Assembly: GCA_002197995.1 (NCBI GenBank)
Contig: NGZR01000001.1
Coordinates: 8,432,001 to 8,496,000, forward strand
Direction of reading: 5' to 3'
Origin: Gaeumannomyces sp. JS-464
Taxonomy: Eukaryota; Ascomycota; Sordariomycetes; Magnaporthales; Magnaporthaceae
Length of the DNA: 64,000 nucleotides
The notes below the pieces were generated by a model that was given only the letters and a program-made list of their open reading frames with translations, did not search any database and had not been told where the DNA came from. Positions within the stretch are counted from its first letter, which is position 1. Each line of letters starts with the position of its first letter. This document shows, in pieces, positions 12,467-23,379 of the stretch. The position numbers and the translations under genes were made by a program.

Positions 12467-13905
12467 CTTTTGGGACCGCCAGACTTTTCGCAGCCTGGTA
12501 ATGACGACTTGCTGCCGCCAACGCGGCGCGGCCGGACCGATACGACTGCCAGCGTCGTCGAGAATGACCATTTGCTTTCAAGGCTATCGGGCAGCGAATT
12601 GCCCCCACCAGCCAGCCCCTTGTCGATATTGGCCAATGCCTTTTATATACGCCCGAGGCTAAAAGGGGTAGGGAGGTCTCATTGCGTGGTATTGTCGAGA
12701 GATTGCATGTGCAAGCAGGAAGGTCGCAACGCGCTGCTTATAACGAAAAGGACCGACAACAGCGACTGAGAGTTACGCGTTGGCGTTCGGGAGCTGCCCC
12801 GAGGGCGCGATACTATGGGGAACGCCATGGCGCCTGATGGCGCTGTCCCGGGACGGATGAAGTTATGCTTCGCGGAGGGCGCCGGGCCAGGATCGATGGG
12901 GAAATATGCTTTGATATATTCAATGCTACAATAATCTACAGGGTCGGCCCCCAAGTGTCGGCGGACATATGTCCGTCACACTTTGCCCACCGCCGCCCGA
13001 CACGCGTCTTTTCTTGCTTGGAGGTGTTCGCATTATGGGCGCGTCGTCGTCTTCGTTTTCCCGACTCCTTTTGCTGGTGCAAAAATCCCCCACGGTCCGG
13101 GTGCCAGGAGATTCCGATCGCACTTTTCGACCTGGTGGAGGAGGCCCCGGTTTGGTTACCGGAGCGGCAGGGTTGGTGGGGTCACTGGGCACGGCTACGG
13201 CTACGGATGGCTGTTCCGCAGAGGCCTCGACGCGAGGGTCGGCTGACGGCTTGGAGACGGCGGCATGGCTGGACATCGACGAAGGCGGCAAGCTAGCGCT
13301 CCGACGAGATTTTCGGGGCGAGCGGCACAACTGGGCGCGGGCCTGTATCGTCCTCGTTAGCTCGCAGCCGTGTGTCTGGGTTCCGGCATCCCGCATCCGA
13401 ACTGCGGGCTTCGACTGCGGGTCCGTCCGCTGCTCTGGTCGCTTGTTCGTAGATTTAAAACTCCCCCGCGGCGGCGTGGGCAGCGACCTCGCGGCTGGTG
13501 GCTTCTTATCTGTCTTTCCTTCCTCTCACCCACATCATCCGGGACATCGCTCTGGCTGTTTTGACGGCTGGCGGCAGTAAATAAAACACTTGACCGGCGA
13601 ACATTTTCCAGCCTTTTGCCAGCTTCTGTCGAGCTTCTGGTCAGCCTAGCAATGACCCATTACACCCCCTCACCCAAGTTGTCGAGAGTAGTGATACCGG
13701 CAGGTCCCAAAGAATAGATGCACCCAAGGCGCAGTTAGAAATCACTAATCCGGCGACCCCTAACAGCATGGATCTTAGCATCATTTTTCGCCCAAACTGA
13801 GCTACCCACCCACACCGAACTCCCGCCAGTATAGTTCCTGTTGGACTAGGACGTCTGCTCTCCACTGCCCACCGGGCGAAGTTATCCGCGTCGCGCAAGC
13901 CTCCA
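12467..13905. other. Intergenic, one doubtful ORF
   Basis: No recognised gene. A minus-strand frame at 12926-13396 encodes a proline/serine-rich protein with a possible nuclear signal (SKRSRENEDDD, then PPSKKRRVSG) and might be a real exon of an unknown nuclear protein. A plus-strand ORF overlaps it and has no family motif. Neither has enough support to be called a gene. Confidence 0.3.
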
Positions 13906-14030
13906 AACCGTTCCAGGCATCAATAACGTCCTGAGCCGACGGTACTTTAGCCGCGTCTGGGTGATCCAGGAGTTGATTCTGCCGAAACTGGTTGTTCTCC
14001 GCTTCGGGAGCACTGACTATGACATTATAG
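13906..14030 (+). pseudogene. HET-domain relic
   Basis: About 35 codons read INNVLSRRYFSRVWVIQE and then LILPKLVVLRFGSTDYD. RVWVIQE is the signature of the fungal heterokaryon-incompatibility (HET) domain, normally inside a protein of 500 residues or more. Neither side continues the domain in any frame, so this is a fragment of a decayed HET gene. HET genes are abundant and fast-turning in Sordariomycetes, which fits an accessory region. Confidence 0.6.
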
Positions 14031-14672
14031 CACCACCTTCGTTAGCTATACAACACTGAAACATGGACACCCCTGGAAAAAGGTCATACCATGAGACTCA
14101 TGCGCCAAGAGCATCCCCCAAGCGGACGAGCAAAGCCCGAAAGCTTCTCCGAATCCAGATTGTTTGAACCGGGGCCCTCTTTGGCTCTCTTGATTTCTAC
14201 TATCTGTAGTTCTGTGGCAGCCTGCTAGGTCAGCCAGGTACCTGCGAGAGAAGGGGGACTGTGAGCTGGGATCCGGCAGCCACTACAGAAGGAGCCGCCA
14301 TTGCCTTTTGAACGTGCAAGGAAACACAAGAGTGTATAACAGCACACGCAGCTCTTGCAGAGAGAAAATCTGCAACCGGCGAACCGAATAGCGGGTCCAT
14401 GCTCGCTTCTTCAGGTCCAACGGCGGGCGACCTTGCAATCCTGGACTCCTTCAAAGACCTTTGGCTCGAAATCTGCGCGTGCAAATTGCCAGTCACTCCC
14501 TCTAATCCCGAAAGACGGGAGGTCGTGCGCGTCTACTAGCGTACACGCTCAGGTCCCCATGCCCCTTCACAAACCGTTCAAACGACGTCCGAGGCAAGGC
14601 CGGCGTCGGATACCACAACAAGACAAAGGTGCCATACCTGCCATCCAGCCAGCCATGCTTTCCCCGTTCGTC
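14031..14672. other. Intergenic, nothing recognised
   Basis: This is the stretch between the HET relic and the MFS stop codon. I saw no coding motif, RNA gene or long repeat in it. Confidence 0.4.
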
Positions 14673-15236
14673 TTAATAGACGTAAACAAAAGTGGGATTC
14701 TTGAGATCGGTCAGGTCCTCGTCCTCGATCAGCTTCGACACGGCCGCTTCGCCCCTCGCGACCTTTGCCAGCTGCTCCTCCCGCGCCGCCCGGGTCCGGC
14801 GTTGCGGCGGCCGTACAGGAGCCGCAGCAGGACGACGGTCACCACGGCTGCTCCGTTGGTGGTGAGGATAGTGATCTTGGCGCTGATGTAGCCGGGCGCT
14901 TCGCGGCTTTGGAAGGTCTGGTTGTCGTCGTGAAATCTCAGCGAAAAAACAACAAAAACAAAGTAATGATTAGGGGGGTCGAGAGTGCTGCTAGCTATGT
15001 TAGCTGGAAGAAAAGGAAGCAGAATTACTGACCTGAGGACCAATAATGTTGGCGACCCCAAAAGCCACCTGCATGAGCGCGTACGAAGTCACTTTCTTGG
15101 TGTACCCGGACGTGTTTGACCCGACGAGGCTGTACAGCAGTGCCGTCGGGGCGGTGGTGAAGTTGATCAGGTACACGCCCGCCAGCGCCCCGGCCCTGCC
15201 CCGGAAAAAGGACATGAGCCCCGCCCCGATCAGGGT
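14673..15236 (-). pseudogene. MFS transporter (anion:cation symporter/allantoate-permease type), N-terminal part missing
   Basis: Only the C-terminal part of a 12-helix permease is present. The upstream exon (15033 to about 15236) reads TLIGAGLMSFFRGRAG, LAGVYLINFTTAPTALL, TSGYTKKVTSYALMQVAFG and NIIGPQ, the motif set of ACS-family permeases. A GT-AG intron spans 14918-15032. The last exon (14673-14917) reads FQSREAPGYISAKITIL, a transmembrane helix, and the tail DLTDLKNPTFVYVY before TAA. One frame break near 14790-14815 fits a single lost base. Upstream of about 15236 the sequence turns at once into transposase, so the first eight or so helices are missing and the gene is broken. Confidence 0.75.
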
Positions 15237-16250
15237 CTCTCGCCCCGGTAAAGGCCGGCCTTCCGCCGTTTCTGAAAGGCAAAAACGGGCTATATTGAGG
15301 TCCGTTGATCGCGATCCTTGGATTGTTATAGCCCAATTGCGCCGGGATCACTGCCCTTTCGTTTTTACAACGACTGTAACGAGGTACCTTGTCAAATGGG
15401 GGATTAAACACCACCTGGCTACAACGAGGCCGCTTTTAAGCCCTACAGCGGCCGCACGAAGGTACCAATGGGCTTAGGAGATGCGTAATAAGCCGCTTTT
15501 TTGGAAACGTGTTTTGTTCACAGACGAGAGCATTGTGGAAAAAGGGAAAGGCAAACGTAGGTTGTGGGTATGGCGCCCTAAAGGTACGATATCCCCTACC
15601 CCTGACGTTGGGAATAGCTTCACTAATAAAATAAATAGAATCCCGCCTAACAAATCAGAAATACGTCCAAGGCCGCACTGCCCCCCCCCCCCCCAGGGTA
15701 AAAAAGATGTTTTGGGGGGGCTTCAAGTATAATATGAAGTCCAACCTTTTGCCCCTAAATGGAGACCCCGGCGCACGCCGAGGAGGTTTTACTGCCCGGC
15801 TATACCTTGCTTTGTTGGAGGAATACCTACCTACTTTGCTTGATCCCGATACGATTTTTATGCAAGATAACGCCCCTATTCACACAGCCCGGATAATCAC
15901 TTAATATTTTCGATTTGAAGGTGTGGAAGTCCTAGTTTGGGCCCCTTATTCCCCGGATATGAACCCCATCGAAAATATATGGCATTGGCTTAAGGACCAG
16001 ATGAACGAAAGGTACCCGGAGGTTCAACTGCTTCCAAATAACGCACAAAGCATCGACAGGCTTGTGGAAATTGCGGAGGAGGTATGGGAATCTATCCCGG
16101 AGGAGCTGATCAATAATTTGGTCGATTCTATGCCCCGAAGGATTGAGGCCCTGTTGGAGGCCAGGGGTTGGTATACGAAGTATTGAATCTATCAAATAAA
16201 TACTCCGGCCAATTCTGTATCTACTGCAATCAACGGCATGCGAATAGCTT
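15237..16250 (+). mobile_element. Tc1/mariner DD34E transposon, 5'-truncated and decayed
   Basis: The transposase relic reads GRPSAVSERQKRAILR at about 15250, then RDPWIVIAQLRRDH, VLFTDES with the first catalytic Asp (about 15520), DTIFMQDNAPIHTARIIT with the second Asp (about 15870), and YSPDMNPIENIWHWLK with the Glu. The spacing from second Asp to Glu is 34 residues, as in Tc1-like elements. The frame is interrupted by a stop at 15478, a divergent insert with a C14 run (15681-15694), and a TAA at 15901-15903. The N-terminal DNA-binding helix-turn-helix region is absent, and I could not find paired terminal inverted repeats. The C terminus (ARGWYTKY) and stop at 16184-16186 are present. AT content is higher than in flanking genes, in keeping with repeat-induced point mutation. 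Confidence 0.8.
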
Positions 16251-16459
16251 CATTTTTTATTAAATGCGGTGCGTTTGAAGTATGAGGGTGCAGGAGGCAC
16301 GGGGCCTTTGTAGGAGATTTGCGTTATTTTTGTGGCCCCACTGTAGATACTTGAGCACCGCGGCTAGCGTACCTCTCGATAGACTCAACACTTCGCTTGA
16401 TGGGTAAAAAGCAGCTAGTGGGCTCTTAATGGTCTGCTAGGTTCTCCGAGAACCTTGCC

Positions 16460-17271
16460 TCACTCATACAAGGACAGATCATCTGGGGCCTCACCCTTCG
16501 TCGACATCGCTTCGCCCTCAGCAACGGATTCCACCTCCATATGTGTAGAGGATTCCACCCCCATATGCCCAGAGGCGTCCTTGGGCGATCCGTCCAGCTC
16601 GGACACATGGGACGTCTCGTACTGTTTCTCGGCGGCAGTGGAGGACGGTTCTTCCCCTGCCGCAGTCTCCGGCCCTGGTGCAGGGACAGGCTGCTCCCCG
16701 AAGTGGCAGATGAGGTGGTGGTTGTACACGAGAGGCGCTTGCCACCAATGGAAGAGTCACCGGCCGCGGATGAGGAACCGGGACGACTGCCACTGGGGCG
16801 GCAGTCTTGCGGTTTTTAGCTGCGAGAGCTGCAGCGGTCGCCTCCTTGGCCATGAAAAGCTTATGCTGGCGGCGCTGCTCCTCGTCATTCTCATCCTCTT
16901 CTTCCTCCACCTCGTGGCCCCGCAGCGGCAGGTCGCCAGCGACGGTAGCGCAATTGAGCACGGCAAACGCGTGGTTCGACCGGATGAAGAACTCCATGGA
17001 GGCAGTCGACGACGACGGCTGGTGGCCGGCCGTGCAGGCGGGGACCATGGCCAGGGTCTTGGCCTCGGGCTGTTATTGCACCCCAACTTTTGATTCCCTG
17101 GGCGCCGAGGAAGGCGCGAGTCTCCTGGGATTTGGAGGCGGTGCTGTGCGGGCTGCTGCTGTGAGATGCTGTGGTTACCAGCGTGGTGCTGTTGCTGTTG
17201 TTGTTGCTGCTGGGCGAGCTGCGCCTTGCACCCAGGCTCCTCCCGCTCCCCCGAGTCTCGGCCGCTGCCAC
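16460..17271 (-). CDS. Unrecognised possible gene, low-complexity protein
   Basis: Three overlapping minus-strand frames share an odd composition: a Gln-rich run (AQLAQQQQQQQQHH), MEFFIRSNHAFAVLNCATVA, an acidic stretch EVEEEEDENDEEQRRQHK, an Ala-rich AKEATAAALAAKNRK, and a C-terminal region with the imperfect repeat SGHMGVES / STHMEVES before the stop at 16460. These may be one gene with two frame breaks, like others in this window. I know no family for it. It overlaps the start of the APH-like gene on the other strand, so at least one of the two N-termini is wrong. Confidence 0.3.
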
Positions 17272-17913
17272 CGACTAGTCCATTCCACAAAGTCTACGAT
17301 GCCGGCGACGTATCTGCTGTTTGGAGGGTTGGAGAGGCATACCAAAAAGTGGCGCGCGAGCACATTACGCTGGACCGATTGCAAAGCCGAGGCCCCAGCT
17401 TCTCTACCCCCAATGTTCACCACCACGCCGAGTTCGACGGCCAGTACTACCTGTTCATGAGCAAGGTGGACGGCAGCACTCTGCGCCAGGTTTGGGCCGG
17501 AATGGCGGAGGAGACCAAGCAGAGCTGCGTGGAGCTGGTGGCGTGGCGGGGGGACAGTATATGCGGCGCGGATGCCAGGTACGTGTCGGACTGGTTCCTC
17601 ACCCCGCGCGTGGCGGAGAGCGACTGCAGCCCCCAGCAGCTGCCAGGAGCTGGGCATGGATACCTCCACATTCCACTTCTACCACTGCGATCTCGGGCCG
17701 GGCAACATCATCGTCGATGGGGCGGGGAGCATAGCGGGCATCATCGACTGGGAGACCGCCGGGTTCGTCCCGAAGGAATGGATCAGGACAAAGTTTTGCA
17801 TTTCTAGCGGAATGGATCTCCCTGCCGACGTTACGGAGGAGAGCTGGAATTGGAGGAATCGGGTTCAGAAACAGCTTGAATATGAGGGCTTCCCTGAGGT
17901 ATCAAATGTGTAG
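17166..17913 (+). CDS. Aminoglycoside-phosphotransferase (APH)-like kinase
   Basis: A small-molecule kinase fold of the fungal APH family; the substrate is not predictable. SPFHKVYDAGDVSAVWRVG and YYLFMSKVDGSTLRQVW cover the N-lobe. HCDLGPGNIIVD carries the catalytic H-x-D-x4-N loop, and GIIDWETAGFVPKEW gives the metal-binding Asp. The N-lobe is in one frame and the C-lobe, from about 17645, in another; the shift at about 17625-17650 lies beside a CCCCC run and fits two lost bases. The true start is uncertain: homology begins at about 17271, and the Cys-rich leader before it (a CTG/TTG repeat) is probably not coding. Such genes are common in accessory regions. Confidence 0.65.
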
Positions 17914-18828
17914 ATAGCTTGGTGAGGCTGATTCATCAAAGAGCTGCACCATCATCCATCCATCTTAGAGGGAAAAAAAGAAAATATACGTTCCAGCTTT
18001 CCACATCATCTCAACTAGACCACTAAACACGTTCTGGCCCAAGATCCGCAGGGATTTCTGGAATCTCTGCTTCGCTCAAGAAAGTGCACATCACAGTGTA
18101 TATACTGTTCTATTTATTTGTCAGGGGTGACCCCTAATATACCTCGCACAGTGTTGGAGCAGCCCGTATTCCGGCGATGCTAACTGCTGCATGCCGCCGA
18201 AGATCCTGAGGGCGTCTCCCATCGCTACCACAAGTGAAAATCGGCCTTATATTTACCGCATGCCGCGACCCACGACGTCGGCAGCCGCCTTGTACGGGTT
18301 GTCCTCGGGCGGGTATTTTATAGTTGAACTCGGCGGTCTTTCTTTGGTGCGCTCATAGCTGAAAATGCCCGGACTCATCTAGCAGGATCTGCACTTTCCG
18401 CGGCCCAAACATAGGAGATACTAGTATTTGCAACCTGTAATCGCGTTCCTCATTAGTAAACACCGATGTAACCCGCAATATGCATTCAATATACTTACTT
18501 AATGGTATCGGATTGAAACTTCAGCCCTCAGCAGCAAGAGGCAGCAGGCCGACAGCCTCTGCGCGGCGTCCATCGTCTGGACAGCCGGAAAATGGGGCCT
18601 GGGCATGGCAGGAATGGACGGTGCCAGAATCCGGGCGTCTGATGGAGGGTGCCAGGAACCAGGCCGCTGGCCAATCTGGGCTGGTCCCCTCTCCTGGCGG
18701 CGCAGCGGCGGCCACATTCTGGGTGGGAGAACGCATAGAATAGAGTCGACAAGATCGGGGGGAAGGTCGAAGCGATGTTGGCCGTGATTGTGGTGTCGTG
18801 GTGATTTTATCCCTGAGCATCCCTGAGC

Positions 18829-18857
18829 GGGGGGGGGGGGGGGGGGGGGGGGGGGGG
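18829..18857. repeat. Poly-G tract, 29 bases
   Basis: An uninterrupted run of 29 G. It could form a G-quadruplex. Runs this long are rare in fungal genomes and also mark places where sequencing length is unreliable. Confidence 0.9.
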
Positions 18858-19681
18858 CGGTGAGCAGAGGTGACGCGCCTGAGCCGGGGCCAAATGCTGA
18901 CTAACCTGATTGAGACACTTGGCAAAAGGGTTTTCACGGAAGACTACCTAGGTAGTTACTACGTATGTGCTCATAGGTAAGCATCAGCGGTCCGTTTTTT
19001 TCCGTCAAGCACATGTTCGCCGTCGGGATTTATAGACCAAAAACGACAAAAACCTAGCTAGGGCAATATTCTCCGCGGACGACGAGGCCCAACCGACGGC
19101 CGGTCGAAGTTACACAGTCCGGCCCTATGCATTGATGGACCGTATACCCGTGATATCCGCCTGTTCCCTGCCGGAGGCATGTTCTGCGTATACATATTCA
19201 TCCCCATCCGGGCCCGAGGTCGAAGTGCCGAAAGCATTCTGTGCCAGTTTCTCCGCATCGATCAGCAAACATCCGTTTGTGCGCACATGGGAAGAAGCAT
19301 GCAGACTTATCAGCAAACATCCGGCTGGAGTAAGCAGCATACATGTGGGAGATCCCAGGCGGCGGGCTAAAACAGAAAGGTGGGAGAGCAGGGTACTCGA
19401 GGTTTTCTGGACACCCCGATAAAAATGGCTCGCAGAAGACCTTTCCAAAGGCCCCCATGCACACAGCTAGCGTCACCTACCGATGCGCGGCATCAGCCAA
19501 GCTAGGTAGCACGCCAGACGGTGTAGATCGGTCTCGTCGGCAGGGGAAAAGACACCGGAAAGGTTGTCCTTGAAAAAACTTTATTTTCACGGCTGACTTA
19601 TATATACCTAGGTATAGAGACAGAGGCGTCGCCAGCCTGACCTCGACCAGAACGCGCCAACGCGCACACACTCACACACTC

Positions 19682-19683
<2 letters not shown>

Positions 19684-19727
<44 letters not shown>
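19684..19727. repeat. Poly-C tract, 44 bases
   Basis: An uninterrupted run of 44 C, 826 bases downstream of the G29 tract and complementary to it. The length as written may not be exact. Confidence 0.9.
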
Positions 19728-19728
<1 letters not shown>

Positions 19729-20113
19729 TTTTCAGCGGTAATGATGATACAAATACTTCCTAGAATTCGCCCAACCCAGCCCAGAAAGAACATTTGAAGG
19801 AGAGAGATGATGGATAAGGAGTATTGAGAACCCAACGCCGCCTGTGTCAGCAAAATGTGATTTCGCAATAGTCATCCCGGCATTCAGAACGGAGAGAGAA
19901 AGTGGTAGCGCAACATGGAAGAAAACAGAGGTGTGGCGGTCCCCGAGATTAGGGGATAGAAATCTACAGCTTCGAAGGTGAGCTGCCAATCCAGCCAGTC
20001 CAAGAAAGAAAGCCAGGCTCTGGTTCAGCAGGAGCTGCGGCAAAGAGCTGGACAAGACGAGGGAAAAGAAGGGCCTGGCACGGCTGTCTAAAAGGAGCTG
20101 CCGACTGGCCGTT

Positions 20114-23100
20114 TCACTGCCCAGCGTCGTCCGCAGCGGTCTGCCCGGCGGCGAGCTTCAGCGACGGCGAGATGGAGATTGCAATCTTTTTACTCGCGCC
20201 GTTTGGGGATTCGCGCCCGCTGCCGCCTAGGCCCTTCTTCTTACGGAGCCCCGTCGAACCGACAGAGGTGGCCGAGTTCATGCTGGCGGAGCTGCTGTTG
20301 CGACGCTTGCTGGTCTGCAGCAGCTTTCCAAGCTCATCTTCCTCGTCCTCCTCGCGTCGCCTCTTTTCGGATATGCGCTCTGCTGGTGGAGCGGGCCGTG
20401 CTGTTAAGTCGCCAGGCGCGGCCTCCTCTCCTTGGACACCGACTGCCGTCTCGGCTCCCTCCTCTCCCGGCGCGACCATGGCCGAAGTCATCTCCGTATC
20501 CATATTCTCGTCCCCTCCTCGTCCGAGGCATAGTCCACCAGGGGCTTTGACGACTGGCTTCCGGCGGCAGAGACCCTAACCTGCGCATCGTCATCGTCGT
20601 CGTTGGCATCCCAAAACGCCTCCTCTTCAGGATCAACTGTGATGTGCTCGCCTATGCCCCTCATGTTTGAGGCTGCCCGCCTCCTTGCCGCCACTATGTC
20701 GTCCTCGCTGTTCATCAAGTACGTGTCCATGGCAGTGGAATAGGCTTGTGGCTGGGGTTGCGGCTGTCCTTGTGCCTGGTCGGCAGGTGTAGGCGCAGGC
20801 GCAGGCTTCACGGCGAAGCCTCGGGTCTGCTCGTAAGCCTGGATGATGGCCCGGAACGGGTTCATGTAGGAAAGAGCCTGGATCTTGTCCCCGAACATGG
20901 ACATGACATGCTTGGTCAACTCCCTGTAGTCCTCATTGGCTACCAGATCGAAGATCTCCAGGATGGCGGAGCACAGCAGGCTGTCCCGAGGCAGTGTTTG
21001 CATCAAGACATCCAGTACCGGCGCGAACACGAGATTGTCAGTCAGTTGTTGGTGCCAGAAGGAGTCCTTGAGGAGGACGAGCTGGCGGAAGTATCGTAGC
21101 GCAACTAGAACAGCCAGGTTAGCAGTCGCAGAAAGGGAGAGAAAGAGATAGGGAGAGGCAAGAGCTGCCACATACCGAGCTGCAGATGCTTGTTGCGGCA
21201 CGCCATCAATTGCATAAACCGCCGGGTGATCTCGTGGTTCATAACGAACATCTTGCACCGACCCGGATGCTGGCGGATGTAGAAGCAAAGAATCTCGTTC
21301 AGGTAGCCGAAGATGCCATCGTTTGTCACGGGGAATTCCAGGTCCGTCCGACCCCGCAGCGAGGTTAGTGGCTTAAATAACCTGGGAACCCCGTCCTCGT
21401 AGAAGTGGTGTAGAAATATCTCCTGTTGGGGATCCGTCTGCTGCGGGCGCCTAGCCACGGCCTCGCCGTTCACCTTATGGACGGCCTCGGGCGGCGGTCC
21501 CGGGGGATTCGGGTCGAGCAGAACCTTGAGGGCGTCCGAGATCTGCGACTTGATACCGAGGTCGACCTCAACAAGCAGCAAGTCGATAAGCGTGTCTGTA
21601 AGGGGCGGTTGGCTCTCGCGGAGCTGGCGGTATGCCGTCTGACGAATCATCTGCGGGTCATTGTCTATCATAGACACCAGAATGTCTGTCGCCCCCACTC
21701 TCACCGACACGTCCGGATTCCGTAGCCCAAAGTTGATGACCTGGAGCAGGCCGTGGGTCAGGAAGTTGTTGTACAGGTTCTGTCTCGCTGGTGGCTGCAG
21801 ATTCTTTGCTATGGCGCAGCACTGCTGGATGAAGAGCACAGCTTCCTTTTGACGTAGCTGCTCCGCCGTGGGGTCGGTGAATATGCCAAACAGGTCTTTG
21901 AGGAACCCGGCGTTGGACTGCAGATGCTGCACGATGTCCACCTGGTTGAAAAATATGAGCGAGTTAAGGACGGAGAAGGTCGGGTCGTCCAAGATCCTGG
22001 CCAGGACAACGTCCTTGAGGTACTGCAGCCGGTACGTTTGGTGGATCTTTCTCCTGACGAGGTCGTCCTGAATCCTGACCACCTCCTTATACCGGCCCTG
22101 GTTGCTGAGCCACTGGCGATGGTTCGCCTTGTGGCTCGGGAAGTCGGGGTCGTACTCGAGAGCGCCGACGACGCCCAAGACGCACTCGTCTGAGACGGCG
22201 TGCTCAATGATTCCTGTGTCGTTAAGCAGGAGAATAGACTTCATGATATTGCACAGCCGGTGTAGGTCGCCCAAGCTCTCCAGGTCTTCTGCCATCTCCA
22301 CGAGAGGGATCAGCCGGGCGATGTAGTCCTCCATGATTATGCACTTGGTCAGCGCTTCCCTGCCCGTGGCACTCGAGCTCATAATACGGATCGATTGCTC
22401 CAGCTCAGCCAGGCTTGCGAGCTCGGGCGGGGGCAGCGAGATGGGGTTCGGGAGGTCAAGAGCAAGATCGTCGGAGAGGCTATCATCTGCTGGGCGAGAA
22501 GGTCGCGTATGTCAATATCGCGCACAACACTTGTTGAAAACAACACAGGAAAGCAAGGGCCAGGAAATACCGTGAGGGCCCATAGAGTTGGTGAAGGACG
22601 TCTGGACGCTGTGGATGAATTTCCTGTGAGAGTCCATCGTGTCAGCAACGGCGCCATCATAGGCACTATGCCAGGCCAGCGGGCGATGCGAGGTATCCGA
22701 ACCATATCAACAGGCATCCGTCGGCCTCCTGGAAGCTCAGGGCCATGTCCACCCCATTGGTGGGCTCCGTCCACACGATGAGAGTGTCTGTGAATAAAGC
22801 AGAGTCAACGCGTTAGCAGAAAAGCTACAAGTCGGCGCACAGAGCGGCGCGGGCTGGTAGAGGGTAGAATGCGTCGTGCCTTGTTGTTTCTGAAAGCCAT
22901 CTTCTTTGCAGATGCGGGTCTCCAACAGCACCCGTTCCGGATGGTCTTCCGATTCGACTATGACCCTGGGTTCTTTTGGGCTGTCGTTGTCTGTGTTCTG
23001 TGGCATCCAAGAAGCGACGCGAACGTTAGCAGGTGCCCGGCGACGACGCGAACGCTTCCCGAGGCTGTGCAGAGCGAAGTCCAGATCGGACTCCACTATC

Positions 23101-23379
23101 CATGACGCGCCACGGTATCAGAAAGCAGACAAGTGCTGCAGACATGTGCTGCGACAGCCGCAGGATTCCGCAGCACGCGCCCAGTCGGCAACTTGACGAC
23201 CGCGATATCGCGTTGTCCGTTGCCGATCATCGGGGGGTGGAGAGAGCGCAGTTACGTACCGGGAAGTAGGAGGCGGTGCAGAAACCGGTCCCCCGGTCGA
23301 ACCAGTCATTGTTTCGGAGTTCGTAGACCTTAACGCGCCTTTTGTCGGTCGGCGGATGAGGCACGGGTTGTGCCATCAT
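20114..23379 (-). CDS. Protein phosphatase 4 regulatory subunit 3 (PSY2/SMK-1 family)
   Basis: A regulatory subunit that targets PP4 phosphatase in the DNA-damage and cell-cycle response, acting in nucleus and cytosol. Six exons: 23260-23379, 22880-22997, 22703-22787, 22571-22623, 21176-22486 and 20114-21104, starting at a double ATG (MMAQPVPHPP). The N-terminal EVH1/PH-like domain shows RVKVYELRNNDWFDRGTGFC, RVIVESEDHPERVLLETRI and KFIHSVQTSFTNSMGP. The SMK-1 domain and helical repeats follow in the large exon (LDDPTFSVLNSLIFFNQVDI, ILCFYIRQHPGRCKMFVMN). The C terminus is acidic and Ser/Lys-rich (EKRRREEDEEDELGKLL) with a likely nuclear signal. One lost base in the C-run at 20512-20515 breaks the tail; counting it gives 892 codons plus stop. 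Intron 2 has a GC donor. Confidence 0.93.

Larger units (their letters stand above)
17914..20113. other. Gene-free 2.2 kb with two giant homopolymers
   Basis: No ORF here has a recognised motif. The region contains a G29 tract and a C44 tract (listed separately), short ACCTAGGTAGT-type palindromes around 18945, and a purine-rich stretch after the APH gene. It separates the accessory zone from the housekeeping genes and includes the 3' flank of PP4R3. Confidence 0.5.

Noticed and set aside
12969..13580. 203-codon plus-strand ORF
   Set aside because: Gly/Arg-rich composition typical of an open frame in GC-rich DNA, no motif, and a better-looking minus-strand frame overlaps it.
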